A stretch of DNA of 64,000 nucleotides, taken from NCBI RefSeq assembly GCF_002269125.1, contig NZ_NQKI01000015.1, positions 41,230 through 105,229 of the forward strand, written 5' to 3'. Of this stretch, positions 54,446 through 64,000 are shown piece by piece. A program made the translations under genes and the position numbers. The notes under the pieces are model-generated. The model saw only the letters and a list, made by a program, of their open reading frames with translations. It searched no databases and was not told the DNA's origin. Position 1 is the first letter of the stretch. Each line of letters opens with the position of its first letter. The stretch is from Pseudomonas lundensis. GTDB lineage: Bacteria > Pseudomonadota > Gammaproteobacteria > Pseudomonadales > Pseudomonadaceae.

Positions 54446-55846
54446 ATGTCCATTTCCCGTATCGAATTCCAACCCGGCACTTCCAAAGTGCAGCAAATTG
54501 TTAGCGCACTGACCCAGGCCATCGATGAAGGATTGCTAAGCCCCGGTAGCAAGTTGCCATCTGTGCGCGAAATGACACTCGTGTTGGGCGTCAGCAAATT
54601 CACCCTGATCGAGGCGCTGGATCGCCTGCGCGGACAAGCACGCATCACCTCCAGCCAGGGCCTAGGGTATTTTGTAGCGTCCAGGCCGATGACCGCCGCC
54701 ACGGCGCCTGTTGACCTGTTACCCAACGATCTGACCAGCGTCCTGCGACGCTCACTGATCGGCGCCAGCGCAGCCTTGCGACCCGGCGGCGGGCACTTGC
54801 CTGAACAATGGCTTGAGGCCAGCACGCTGCGCGCCAGTCTGCGCGCCGTCAGCCGCTCCCCGCTGCTGCGGTTAACAGGTTACGGCGACCCCGCGGGTTA
54901 TCTGCCACTGCGCCAGGCGTTGCAGCGAAAGCTGGCAGCACAGGGGCTGGACGTTGCGCTTGAACAGATCACCACCACCAGTAATACGGTGCAGGCGCTC
55001 GACATGGTGTTGCGCTTGCGCCTGCGGCCGGGTGATACCGTGTTGTTGGACACGCCCTGCTACTTCAACTTCCACGCCAATCTGGCGTTACACGGGGTTT
55101 GTGTTGTCACACTGGAACGCACGGCTCAGGGGTTGGATGTGCAGGCACTGGAAGCGCTGCTGGGGACACACCGACCAAGCGTCTACCTGACCACCAGCGT
55201 ATTGCAAAACCCCACCGGCCATTCGTTTACACCCGCTCAGGCTTACGAACTGCTGGAACTGACCAAACGTTACAACTGCCACATCATCGAGGATGATCTG
55301 TATGGCGATTTGCATCCCGAGCCGCCGCCGCGCTTGTCGACATTGGCGGGGTTAGACCACGTGACATACCTCAGCGGTTTCTCCAAAACCCTCAGCGCCA
55401 ATTTGCGGGTCAGTTTTGTTGTGACCTCACCGCAAATGGCTGCCAACCTCACGCACATGAAGTTGATGTGTGGCGGCATTACCTGCGAAATGCTGGAACA
55501 GACGCTGTATTCGATGCTCGCGGATGGCAGTTACCACAAACACCGAAAGCGGATTGTGCACCGACTGATGAGCGCCGGGGCGCGGGTTGCAGCAGGGTTG
55601 CAACAGGTGGGAATGAGCCTGAGTGTGCCCTACACGGGCGGGCTGTTTATCTGGGCCACGTTGCCGCCAGGTTTGGATGCCGAAAGGCTCGCCCAGGCAG
55701 GGCTCAAGCAAGACCTGGTACTCGCCCCCGGAACGTTGTTCGGTTATGGGCCGCAGCTGACACGCTGCCTGCGCTTCAACGTGGCCCATACCGACGACCC
55801 GCAGGTCATGGCCGCCGTGCAATCGGTGCTATTCACCGCAGATTGA
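54446..55846 (+). CDS. MocR-type (GntR/aminotransferase fusion) transcription regulator
   Basis: 466 residues. An N-terminal GntR winged helix (QIVSALTQAIDEGLLSPGSKLPSVREM) is joined to a fold type I aminotransferase domain. The PLP-binding lysine is in SGFSKTLSANLRVSF, with NPTGHSFTP and DDLYGDLH ahead of it. Such proteins use PLP as an effector sensor. Likely regulates the divergent LysE exporter. Overlaps the end of the convergent response regulator gene by 14 bp. Confidence 0.9.
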   Translation: MSISRIEFQPGTSKVQQIVSALTQAIDEGLLSPGSKLPSVREMTLVLGVSKFTLIEALDRLRGQARITSSQGLGYFVASRPMTAATAPVDLLPNDLTSVLRRSLIGASAALRPGGGHLPEQWLEASTLRASLRAVSRSPLLRLTGYGDPAGYLPLRQALQRKLAAQGLDVALEQITTTSNTVQALDMVLRLRLRPGDTVLLDTPCYFNFHANLALHGVCVVTLERTAQGLDVQALEALLGTHRPSVYLTTSVLQNPTGHSFTPAQAYELLELTKRYNCHIIEDDLYGDLHPEPPPRLSTLAGLDHVTYLSGFSKTLSANLRVSFVVTSPQMAANLTHMKLMCGGITCEMLEQTLYSMLADGSYHKHRKRIVHRLMSAGARVAAGLQQVGMSLSVPYTGGLFIWATLPPGLDAERLAQAGLKQDLVLAPGTLFGYGPQLTRCLRFNVAHTDDPQVMAAVQSVLFTAD

Positions 55847-56468
55847 GCGGATCGACCAGCCCTGCAGCGATCGCCATGCCCACCAGATCAGGTAAATGGT
55901 GCGCCTGCATGCGCTTCATCACCCGTGACCGATACAGATCGATGGTCTTGACGCTCACGGCCAGCAGCTCGGCGATTTCGCGGGTCGTATAGCCCTTGAC
56001 CAACGGCATCAACACATCACGCTCCCTGGGGGTCAGGCTGTTGAGGCGCGCTTGCACGTCGCTCAACGCCTGACTGGCGCCCTGTTGCGGAGTACGGGCA
56101 TTCAACGCTTGCTGCACGCTATCGAGTAGCAACTGCTCGTTGTAGGGTTTCTCGATGAAATCATGGGCACCTGCCTTGAACGCACGCACCACAATCGGCA
56201 CGTCAGCATGACCGCTGACAAAAATCACTGGCATCGTGATGCCGCGTTCCCTGAGGGCTTGCTGCACATGCAGTCCGCCCATGGACGGCATGCGCACATC
56301 CAGCAACACGCACGCGTTCAGGCTCGGGTCGCAGGCCTGCAAAAACGCGTGCCCACTGGTGAACGGCACCGCGTGCAGGCCGACCGATTCCAGCAGCCAG
56401 ACGGTGGAATCGAGCATGCCCTGATCGTCATCGACCACATACACCATGGGCTGCATTGAAGTTGTCAT
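55833..56468 (-). CDS. FixJ-type response regulator
   Basis: 211 residues: receiver with DDD13-15, phosphoacceptor Asp57 (VLLDVRMPSMGG), Lys in FIEKPYNEQ; LuxR/FixJ helix-turn-helix at about 145-200 (LTPRERDVLMPLVKGYTTREIAELLAVSVKTID). Its ATG is 3 bp after the kinase stop, so they form one operon. Likely controls the divergent acyl-CoA genes. Confidence 0.92.
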   Translation of the reverse strand: MTTSMQPMVYVVDDDQGMLDSTVWLLESVGLHAVPFTSGHAFLQACDPSLNACVLLDVRMPSMGGLHVQQALRERGITMPVIFVSGHADVPIVVRAFKAGAHDFIEKPYNEQLLLDSVQQALNARTPQQGASQALSDVQARLNSLTPRERDVLMPLVKGYTTREIAELLAVSVKTIDLYRSRVMKRMQAHHLPDLVGMAIAAGLVDPLNLR

Positions 56469-56471
56469 TGC

Positions 56472-58292
56472 TCAGTCACTCTCTTGTTTTTGTTCGGGTG
56501 GCTGGGCCGCCCCCATCAACGGCAAGTTACAACACATCAACAGGCCGTGAGGTTGCGGATGCGCTTCAAGCTCCCCACCCAAGCCCTCGATGATACTGCG
56601 GCTCATGGACAAGCCCAGGCCAAGGCCGTCGGCCTTGCTGGTGTGAAACGGGGTAAATAAGTGCTGCAACTGCGCCTCACTGACCCCCGGCCCCTGATCA
56701 AGCACGCTGATTTGCAAACGTGAGGCCCCTAAAGGTTGTGCCTGCAAGCGGATGCACGAAGGCTCTGTGGGACGACGCTCGCCATTGGCGTCGATGGCAT
56801 TACGCAGCAGGTTGAGCAGCACTTGCTCCAGCAGAACCTGGTCGGCATACACCCGCGGCAAATCAGCCGGTATTTCTTGCTCAATCGTCACCTTGCGGGC
56901 GCTGGCTTCCCAGGCACACAAGCTGACAGCCCGGCGCATCACCTCACTGACATCCAGTGCCTGCACGTTACGTCGACCTTTACGCAAAAAACTGCGCAAG
57001 CGCTTAATCACTTCGCAAGCATGGTTGGCATGCAGGGTGATGCGCTCCAGCCCTTGCGCAACCCGTTCAGCGGCTTGCGGATTACTGTTCAACGCGTGCA
57101 AATAACGCTGACTGGCACTCGCATAATTGACCACGGCGGCCAACGGCTGATTGATCTCGTGGGCGATGCCGGACGCCAACTCGCCCAGTGTCACCAAGCG
57201 TGCCGTATGCGCCATTTCTTCTTGGTGCTGACGCTGCTGGGCTTCGCGCAACTCACGCTCGCGCATGTCACGGGCCACCAATGAAAAGAAGCGCTCCCCG
57301 GCAGTTGAGCGGTGCGCCAGTAACAGCAGCGATACCGGCACGGAAGGGTCGTCATTCAAAGGCAGCAAACGCGTTTCAGTGCTCCACAGGCCCTCCTGCT
57401 CAGCGCGGCTCCAACCCATAGCATCGAGCTGCAACACATCTTGCCGACTCAAGAATGCACTCAGCGCAGGCATCCCGGCCGAGGGCGCCAGCCCCAAAAT
57501 TCGGCGTGCCGCCGGGTTGAGGTAGGACACCCCGCCCTGCGGGTCGATGAACAGCACAGGGTCCGGATTGGCCTCAACCACCTCGGCCAGGCGTCGCTTG
57601 TTCTCTTCGGCCTGAACCCTGGCGGTGATATCACGGGACACGCTGACGACTTCCACCACCGCACCGGTATAGGTTTCACGAATGGCCCGGCTCGCAGTTT
57701 CAAACCATAGGTAATGCCCGCCCTGATGGCGAATGCGGTAGGTCATGGTGTAGTAACCGTCTGCGTGCAAAGCATCCCGTGCCTGATGAATCACGTCCGA
57801 CAAATCGTCAGGGTGAAACAGGCGTTGCGCCCGGGTCCCGCGCAGGACTTCGGGCCAATAACCAAGCAGCGTCCACGAGGCTGGCGAGGCATCCAGAAAG
57901 CGCCCGTCGGGGGTATGACGCGAAATCAGGTCGGTGGTGTTTTCAGTGATCAACCGGTACAAGCGCCTTGCTTTGGCGGCCTCCCGTTCGGCCATCCATT
58001 CCTGACTGGCCTCCCGACCACGCGCCAGCACACAGTGGCTGGCCATGTCCGGAATCAGCGTCCACAGCCATACGTGTTCCTGGCATTGGGCTTCCACGTG
58101 TTCAATCGCCCGCTGTTGTTGCAGGCACGCGCGCACCAGCTCGGGCAGATTATTGGGCAGCCAGGCGCGTACCTGCTCCCGTGGTGCACCCGCCAGCAAG
58201 GCGTCCAGCGCCGGGTTGACGGTGAGCGGCGAGCCCTCTGCGTCGAGGATCACAGAAGGTTGCGGATCATGCAGCATGAGCGACACAGGCAT
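56472..58292 (-). CDS. PAS-domain sensor histidine kinase (FixL-like)
   Basis: 606 residues, no membrane helix, so cytoplasmic. Two to three PAS folds: about 5-90, 110-230 (with GYYTMTYRIRHQGGHYLWFETASR and a DITARVQAEE linker), and 238-330. The HisKA box follows with His378 in SGIAHEINQPLAAV, then the ATPase domain (LLRNAIDAN, DQGPGVS, GLGLGLSMS). No haem-ligand pattern of FixL is obvious, so the signal is unknown. Divergent from the acyl-CoA ligase gene with 169 bp between. Confidence 0.9.
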   Translation of the reverse strand: MPVSLMLHDPQPSVILDAEGSPLTVNPALDALLAGAPREQVRAWLPNNLPELVRACLQQQRAIEHVEAQCQEHVWLWTLIPDMASHCVLARGREASQEWMAEREAAKARRLYRLITENTTDLISRHTPDGRFLDASPASWTLLGYWPEVLRGTRAQRLFHPDDLSDVIHQARDALHADGYYTMTYRIRHQGGHYLWFETASRAIRETYTGAVVEVVSVSRDITARVQAEENKRRLAEVVEANPDPVLFIDPQGGVSYLNPAARRILGLAPSAGMPALSAFLSRQDVLQLDAMGWSRAEQEGLWSTETRLLPLNDDPSVPVSLLLLAHRSTAGERFFSLVARDMRERELREAQQRQHQEEMAHTARLVTLGELASGIAHEINQPLAAVVNYASASQRYLHALNSNPQAAERVAQGLERITLHANHACEVIKRLRSFLRKGRRNVQALDVSEVMRRAVSLCAWEASARKVTIEQEIPADLPRVYADQVLLEQVLLNLLRNAIDANGERRPTEPSCIRLQAQPLGASRLQISVLDQGPGVSEAQLQHLFTPFHTSKADGLGLGLSMSRSIIEGLGGELEAHPQPHGLLMCCNLPLMGAAQPPEQKQESD

Positions 58293-58461
58293 AGGATTCC
58301 CTGAACACCATCTATATAGAATAACTACTATATTGCTTAGGTATTACTTCCATATCAAACCCGGAGTGGGCTATAAATCGTGCCGGACATCAAACTGACC
58401 CACTCGCCACTGGCAGAGCGGGCAGCCATAGAGCTAACAATCAGCCACCGGAATGACCCAT

Positions 58462-60084
58462 ATGTCGATTTTTGAGCAAGGCCTCGGGCCTGCCGCTGTC
58501 AATCATACTGCCCTCTCCCCGCTCGGCTTCATCGAACGCACTGCCAGCGTCTACCCCCACTACCCTGCCGTGATCCATGGTTCGATTCGTCGTACCTGGT
58601 CGCAGACGTACAGCCGTTGCCGACGTCTGGCCTGTGCATTGGCCGGGCGCGGTATTGGCAAGAACGATACCGTGGCCGTGATGCTGCCCAATATTCCGGC
58701 GATGCTGGAAGCCCACTTTGCCGTGCCCATGATCGGCGCCGTGCTCAATGCACTGAATGTACGCCTTGACGCGGAAGCCATCGCCTTCATGCTGGCCCAT
58801 GGCGAAGCCAAGGTACTGATCGCCGACCGGGAATTCCATGACGTGGTGCATGCCGCCGTGGCCATGCTCGATCACCCGCCGCTGGTCATTGATGTCGATG
58901 ACCCGGAATACGGCGAGGGCCAGCCGGTCAGCGCGCTGGATTACGAAGCGCTGCTGGCTGAGGGCGACCCGGATTACGCCTGGCAATGGCCCGACAACGA
59001 ATGGGACGCCATCGCCCTCAATTACACTTCCGGCACCACTGGCAATCCCAAGGGCGTGGTGTATCACCATCGCGGCGCGTATTTGAGCTCGCTGGGCAAC
59101 CAGATGATCTGGGCTATGGGCAACCACCCCGTGTATTTGTGGACCTTGCCGATGTTCCATTGCAACGGTTGGTGCTACCCGTGGGTCATTACGGCTTTGG
59201 CGGGCGTGCATGTGTTCCTGCGCCGGGTGGACCCGCAAAAAATCCTCACCCTGATTCGCGAGCACCAAGTTACCCACCTCAGCGGCGCCCCTATTGTGCT
59301 CAATGCATTGGTGAACATGCCGGAATCGGCCAAGGCGGCTATCGATCACCCCGTGCACGCGTTGGTGGCCGGTGCGGCGCCGCCTGCCAAAGTGATCGGC
59401 GCCGTCGAAGAAATGGGCATCAAAGTCACCCACGTGTACGGCCTGACTGAAGTCTATGGGCCGGTGACCATCTGCGCTTGGCATGACACGTGGGATGAGC
59501 AGCCCCTGGCAGAGCGTGCCCAAATCAAGTCGCGCCAGGGGGTGCGTTACCCGACCCTCGAAGGGCTGATGGTGGCCGACCCGAAAACCCTCGAGCCAAC
59601 ACCGCGCGATGGCGAAACGATGGGCGAGATTTTCATGCGCGGCAACACCGTCATGAAGGGCTACCTGAAAAACCCCAGCGCCACAGCCGAAGCCTTTGAG
59701 GGTGGCTGGTTCCATACCGGCGACCTGGCGGTGTGCCACCCGGACGGCTATGTTGAAATCCGGGACCGCTTGAAGGACATCATTATTTCCGGGGGTGAAA
59801 ACATCTCCACCATCGAAGTCGAGGGCGTGTTGTATCGCCACCCCGGCGTGATGGAAGCTGCCGTGGTGGCGCGCCCGGATGAGAAATGGGGGGAAACCCC
59901 GTGTGCATTTATCACCCTCAAGGCCGATCATGGCCATGTGCGCGAAGCGGACATTATGGGCTTTTGCCGTGAACACCTGGCGGGGTTCAAGGTGCCGCGT
60001 ACCGTCATCTTCACCCTGTTGCCGAAGACGTCCACGGGTAAAGTCCAGAAGTACGTGCTGCGTGACATGGCCAAAGCCCTTTAG
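58462..60084 (+). CDS. Acyl-CoA synthetase (DmdB-like AMP-forming ligase)
   Basis: 540 residues from the ATG at 58462 (SIFEQGLGPAAVNH), preferred because GGAATGA sits upstream; an ATG at 58453 is also in frame. ANL-superfamily motifs: YTSGTTGNPKG (phosphate loop), VYGLTEVYGP, and the hinge and C-terminal KDIIISGGENIST...TSTGKVQKY, with the catalytic lysine. Activates a short- or medium-chain acid. The following dehydrogenase suggests a methylmercaptopropionate-type or branched/short-chain fatty-acid route, as in dmdB-dmdC. The large antisense frame on this gene is not a gene. Confidence 0.9.
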   Translation: MSIFEQGLGPAAVNHTALSPLGFIERTASVYPHYPAVIHGSIRRTWSQTYSRCRRLACALAGRGIGKNDTVAVMLPNIPAMLEAHFAVPMIGAVLNALNVRLDAEAIAFMLAHGEAKVLIADREFHDVVHAAVAMLDHPPLVIDVDDPEYGEGQPVSALDYEALLAEGDPDYAWQWPDNEWDAIALNYTSGTTGNPKGVVYHHRGAYLSSLGNQMIWAMGNHPVYLWTLPMFHCNGWCYPWVITALAGVHVFLRRVDPQKILTLIREHQVTHLSGAPIVLNALVNMPESAKAAIDHPVHALVAGAAPPAKVIGAVEEMGIKVTHVYGLTEVYGPVTICAWHDTWDEQPLAERAQIKSRQGVRYPTLEGLMVADPKTLEPTPRDGETMGEIFMRGNTVMKGYLKNPSATAEAFEGGWFHTGDLAVCHPDGYVEIRDRLKDIIISGGENISTIEVEGVLYRHPGVMEAAVVARPDEKWGETPCAFITLKADHGHVREADIMGFCREHLAGFKVPRTVIFTLLPKTSTGKVQKYVLRDMAKAL

Positions 60085-60131
60085 TCAGGCGCAGATCGCT
60101 TCCATTCCATGAGCTGCAACGAGGTTTCGTG

Positions 60132-61904
60132 ATGCCTGAATTCAATGCTCCACTGCGCGACATGCGCTTTGTACTGCACGAAGTATTTGACGCCCCTGCC
60201 CTATGGGCACGTTTGCCTGCGCTGGCTGACCACGTCGATGCCGACACGGCGGACGCGATTCTTGAAGAAGCCGCCAAAGTCACCGGCCAATTGATCGCGC
60301 CGCTCAATCGCAGCGGCGATGAAGAAGGCGCCCAATGGCACGCTGGCAACGTCACCACACCGAGCGGATTCAAAGCCGCCTACAGCATGTACATAGAAGG
60401 TGGCTGGGTGGGGTTGTCCGGCAACCCGGAATTTGGCGGCCTGGGCATGCCAAAAATGCTCGCCGTACAATTTGAAGAAATGCTCTACGCCGCCAACTCC
60501 AGCTTTGCGCTGTACTCGGCGCTCAGCGCCGGCGCGTGCCTGGCCATTGACGCCCATGCCACTCAATCCCTGAAAAACATCTACCTGCCGCCGATGTACG
60601 AAGGCCGCTGGGCGGGCTCCATGTGCCTGACCGAGGCCCATGCCGGTACTGACTTGGGCATCATCCGTACCCGCGCCGAGCCACAACCAGACGGCAGCTT
60701 CCTCATCAGCGGCAGCAAGATCTTCATCACCGGCGGCGATCAGGACCTGACCGAAAACATCGTGCACCTGGTGCTGGCCAAGCTGCCGGACGCGCCCCCG
60801 GGCCCCAAGGGCATCTCGTTATTCCTGGTGCCCAAAATACGGGTCAATGACGATGGCAGCCTCGGGGATGCTAACGCCGTCACTTGCGGCTCGATCGAAC
60901 ACAAGATGGGCATCAAAGCCTCTTCCACCTGCGTGATGAACTTCGATGGCGCAACGGGCTGGTTGATCGGTGAGGCCAACAAAGGCCTGGCCGCGATGTT
61001 CACCATGATGAATTACGAGCGCCTGTCGATAGGTATTCAAGGCATCGGCTGTGCCGAAACGTCTTATCAGAATGCCCGCACTTACGCCCGTGAGCGCCTG
61101 CAAAGTCGCGCTCCCACTGGCAAAACGGCGCCTGACAAAGTGGCCGACCCGATTATCGTCCACCCGGACGTACGGCGCATGCTGCTGAGCATGAAGGCCA
61201 TGACCGAGGGCGGCCGGGCTTTTGCCAGCTATGTAGGTCAGCAACTGGACCTGTCCAAGTTTTCGGATGACCCACAGGAACAGGAGCAAGCCAGCGCATT
61301 GGTGGCGTTACTCACCCCCGTCGCCAAAGCGTTTTTCACGGACACCGGGCTCGACAGCTGCGTACTCGGCCAGCAAGTGTTCGGCGGTCACGGCTATATC
61401 CGTGAATGGGGACAGGAACAGTTAGTGCGTGATGTGCGAATTGCACAAATTTATGAAGGCACCAACGGCATTCAGGCGCTGGATTTGCTCGGGCGCAAAG
61501 TGGTCGCCAACGGCGGTGCAGCCTTGCGGTTGTTCACTGGCCAGATTCGACAGTTCGCCAGCCTGCCCGGCAAGCCTTATGGCCCCGAACTGACCGACGC
61601 GGTGCTGCGCCTTGAAGACGTGACCGATTGGCTTCTGACTCGGGCCGCGAGTAACCCCAACGAAATCGGGGCGGCGTCGGTGGAGTATCTGCACCTGTTC
61701 GGTTATGTGGCCTACGCCTGGCTGTGGGCGCGCATGGCCGACGTGGCCCAAACGTCCATGGACGCCGATCCACCGTTCTACCGTGCCAAACAGGCAACCG
61801 CACGGTTTTACTTCACCCGCTTGCTGCCGCGCATCTTAAGCCTGGAGCAATCGATACGCGCGGGAAGCGAACCTCTGTTTGAGCTAGACGCTGCCAGTTT
61901 CTGA
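60132..61904 (+). CDS. Acyl-CoA dehydrogenase (DmdC-like)
   Basis: 590 residues from the ATG at 60132 (GAGG 7 bp upstream; GTG at 60129 overlaps). Longer than classical acyl-CoA dehydrogenases, as in DmdC and related FadE-like enzymes. It has CLTEAHAGTDLG and GSKIFITGGDQDL in the middle domain, and QVFGGHGYIREWG plus AQIYEGTNGIQALDLLGRK at the FAD/substrate site, followed by a C-terminal extension. Oxidises the acyl-CoA made by the upstream ligase. Ends at the terminator at 61908. Confidence 0.9.
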   Translation: MPEFNAPLRDMRFVLHEVFDAPALWARLPALADHVDADTADAILEEAAKVTGQLIAPLNRSGDEEGAQWHAGNVTTPSGFKAAYSMYIEGGWVGLSGNPEFGGLGMPKMLAVQFEEMLYAANSSFALYSALSAGACLAIDAHATQSLKNIYLPPMYEGRWAGSMCLTEAHAGTDLGIIRTRAEPQPDGSFLISGSKIFITGGDQDLTENIVHLVLAKLPDAPPGPKGISLFLVPKIRVNDDGSLGDANAVTCGSIEHKMGIKASSTCVMNFDGATGWLIGEANKGLAAMFTMMNYERLSIGIQGIGCAETSYQNARTYARERLQSRAPTGKTAPDKVADPIIVHPDVRRMLLSMKAMTEGGRAFASYVGQQLDLSKFSDDPQEQEQASALVALLTPVAKAFFTDTGLDSCVLGQQVFGGHGYIREWGQEQLVRDVRIAQIYEGTNGIQALDLLGRKVVANGGAALRLFTGQIRQFASLPGKPYGPELTDAVLRLEDVTDWLLTRAASNPNEIGAASVEYLHLFGYVAYAWLWARMADVAQTSMDADPPFYRAKQATARFYFTRLLPRILSLEQSIRAGSEPLFELDAASF

Positions 61905-61907
61905 CCC

Positions 61908-61938
61908 AAAAAAACGGCGGCCTGTTCAAGGCCGCCGT
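61908..61938 (-). terminator. Convergent terminator after the dehydrogenase and ABM genes
   Basis: ACGGCGGCC/GGCCGCCGT stem with seven As before it, giving a U-tract on the minus strand (end of the monooxygenase gene). Four bases after the dehydrogenase stop, so probably bidirectional. Confidence 0.8.
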
Positions 61939-61945
61939 CAGTGGT

Positions 61946-62242
61946 TCAGAGGCTCACTTCATCCAAGTAAAGCACCTCTCGGTGCTCGACCAAATCGGCC
62001 GCGGCGGCGGCCATTTTCTGGTAATGATCAGTTTTTTGGTGAAAATCAATCGCGGCCTGATCTGTCCAGCCCTCCATAAACACAAACCGTTGCGGATCTG
62101 CCCGGTCGACATGCAGGTGATAGAACAGGCAGCCTGGCTCGTTGCGTGAATCCGGTACGCAGGCCAGCAGCGCATTTTTCAGGGCTTCACCCTTGCCTGG
62201 CTTGGCCAGCAGAATGGCAACCACTTTGATGGCATTGGACAT
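61946..62242 (-). CDS. Antibiotic biosynthesis monooxygenase (ABM) domain protein, quinol-type
   Basis: 98 residues: a single ABM (dimeric alpha+beta barrel) domain with VVAILLAKPGKGEALKNALL and FVFMEGWTDQAAIDFH. Similar to YgiN-type quinol monooxygenases or to heme-/aldehyde-handling relatives. The YdcH gene starts 278 bp upstream on the same strand and ends 17 bp before it, so cotranscription is likely. Confidence 0.9.
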   Translation of the reverse strand: MSNAIKVVAILLAKPGKGEALKNALLACVPDSRNEPGCLFYHLHVDRADPQRFVFMEGWTDQAAIDFHQKTDHYQKMAAAAADLVEHREVLYLDEVSL

Positions 62243-62259
62243 GTCAGATTCCTGTCAAT

Positions 62260-62520
62260 TCATTGGGCGTGCTGAGCGGGGTTCAACCGCTTTAGTTCAT
62301 CGACGATTTTATCTTTCACTTTAAGCCGTTTATCTTTGAGCAGGATCAATGTGTCGTCGGAAGTGCCAATGGCCTCATTCTTTTCGGCCTCAAGCACATG
62401 CACATCGGCTTCCTCATACTTTTTGATCAACGCTGCAAGATGAGGGTCTTGCGCCTGCAACTTTTGCACGTGTTCTTTGGTATGTCCCAGGTCTTGATAC
62501 AAATCATGTTTAACCGGCAT
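62260..62520 (-). CDS. YdcH-family (DUF465) small coiled-coil protein
   Basis: 86 residues, charged and helical throughout. The family motif DPHLAALIKKYEEADVHVLEAE and KDKRLKVKDKI are present. Cytoplasmic, function unknown, very common in proteobacteria. Cotranscribed with the downstream ABM gene. Confidence 0.9.
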   Translation of the reverse strand: MPVKHDLYQDLGHTKEHVQKLQAQDPHLAALIKKYEEADVHVLEAEKNEAIGTSDDTLILLKDKRLKVKDKIVDELKRLNPAQHAQ

Positions 62521-62812
62521 AGCTCAGTACCTCATGTAAGTTGCAGTAGGAAAGCAGGCTCACTGTATCAGCCTGCCCGTCAGCTCTCATGTCCTCTAAG
62601 CAATAGCACGCTGTGCCTCACACAGAAAGCCGCGTGATGACATTCTGCTTAGGGGCATTGCGCTTGAACCAAGGCAAACCGGCCCAGCACACCGCCTGAC
62701 GCGGGAAAGCCTCTATTGGGCTCCTGCGCACGACGCAAGTTCACACCCTGTGCCTCATGGTTTTTTACCCGCTCAATTCCAACCGGGCTGACAGTCCAGA
62801 CCATCCCTAATC

Positions 62813-62826
62813 GTCAATTAAATGAC
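62813..62826. promoter_or_regulatory. FleQ-box-like site 1
   Basis: GTCAATTAAATGAC agrees with the published FleQ consensus GTCaNTAAAtTGAC at 11 of 13 defined positions and is nearly palindromic (GTCA-N6-TGAC). FleQ, a c-di-GMP receptor, regulates exopolysaccharide and cellulose operons in pseudomonads, which fits the bcsE gene downstream. Confidence 0.5.
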
Positions 62827-62841
62827 TGATGTTTCTCTGAC

Positions 62842-62855
62842 AGCAATTTATTGAC
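62842..62855. promoter_or_regulatory. FleQ-box-like site 2
   Basis: AGCAATTTATTGAC shares the CANT and A-TTGAC parts of the FleQ consensus, 9 of 13 defined positions. Its centre is 29 bp from site 1. Paired boxes are common at FleQ-controlled promoters. Confidence 0.4.
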
Positions 62856-63012
62856 GAAAGTTGTTCTAAATCATGAGCAATGCCCATTTTCCGGTGATAG
62901 GATGCATTCCTTTCCGCCGTGCCTGAAAGATTATTTCTAATTCCGTGCACGATTTATTTACAGGGATGTGTACGAATAATCGTCTACGCTGATTGTTAAA
63001 CGGATACGCCAT

Positions 63013-64000
<988 letters not shown>

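Larger units (their letters stand above)
62521..63012. other. Intergenic region with FleQ-box-like sites
   Basis: About 490 bp upstream of bcsE on the left and of the YdcH gene on the other strand. It holds the two FleQ-like boxes described separately and is AT-rich in the second half. No gene or convincing small RNA seen. Confidence 0.6.

Noticed and set aside
58441..59976. A 511-residue open frame on the minus strand over the acyl-CoA synthetase gene
   Set aside because: It is antisense to a strong gene with all catalytic motifs, encodes an unusually His/Gly-rich sequence with no family resemblance, and arises from GC-rich codon bias.

Overview
The window reads as chromosome of a Pseudomonas, probably of the broad fluorescens lineage. 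The evidence is a complete mexEF-oprN operon with MexE of the same 414-residue length as in P. aeruginosa, a tRNA-Leu(UAA), PunR/PunC, DmdB/DmdC-like and BcsE homologues, and a Xer dif site of pseudomonad type. I cannot name the species.

Layout. 1-4.2 kb: an RND efflux pair (permease cut by the window edge) divergent from an RstA/RstB-like two-component system. 4.2-9 kb: two tandem RarD-type permeases that share a conserved upstream block, then an MFS permease divergent from a CdaR-type sugar-diacid regulator. 9-15.4 kb: mexEF-oprN and tRNA-Leu with its own promoter and terminator. 15.6-30.9 kb: mostly housekeeping or transport genes. These are a His-tailed DMT exporter, DedA, DUF4174, LysE, the punR/punC divergent pair, a pirin, a UvrD-like helicase with an unusual N-terminus, an ArnT-like glycosyltransferase, the Sco/PCuAC copper pair, an OprD-like porin and a DUF1624 membrane protein.

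31-51.3 kb is an accessory island. It holds an IS-derived MITE, an AT-rich DUF4225 remnant with a small membrane protein, an RcnB-like protein, and a full insecticidal-type Tc (toxin complex) locus. Two tccC-type cocoon/effector genes with unrelated C-terminal effector tails face a tcaA-tcaB-tcaC operon across a strong hairpin. The A subunit is split in two, as in Photorhabdus tca. Its N-terminal gene is broken by two single-base excesses, each in a homopolymer (C7 and A8), so it is phase-variable, slippage-decoded, decaying or misassembled.

The most striking non-coding object is a near-perfect dif site at 51466-51493, directly upstream of the Tc operon. It marks the replication terminus. The KOPS-like octamers that I spotted (GGGNAGGG) point toward it from both sides. 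A tyrosine recombinase gene lies about 1.1 kb away, so the island abuts the Xer recombination site.

53.6-62.5 kb: LysE exporter with divergent MocR-type regulator, a FixL/FixJ-like two-component system divergent from acyl-CoA ligase and acyl-CoA dehydrogenase genes (DmdB/DmdC-like), a quinol monooxygenase-type protein and a YdcH protein. The right end holds a bcsE (cellulose biosynthesis) gene preceded by two FleQ-box-like sites. It is cut by an IS3-family element, which itself appears to be interrupted by the start of an IS30-family element.
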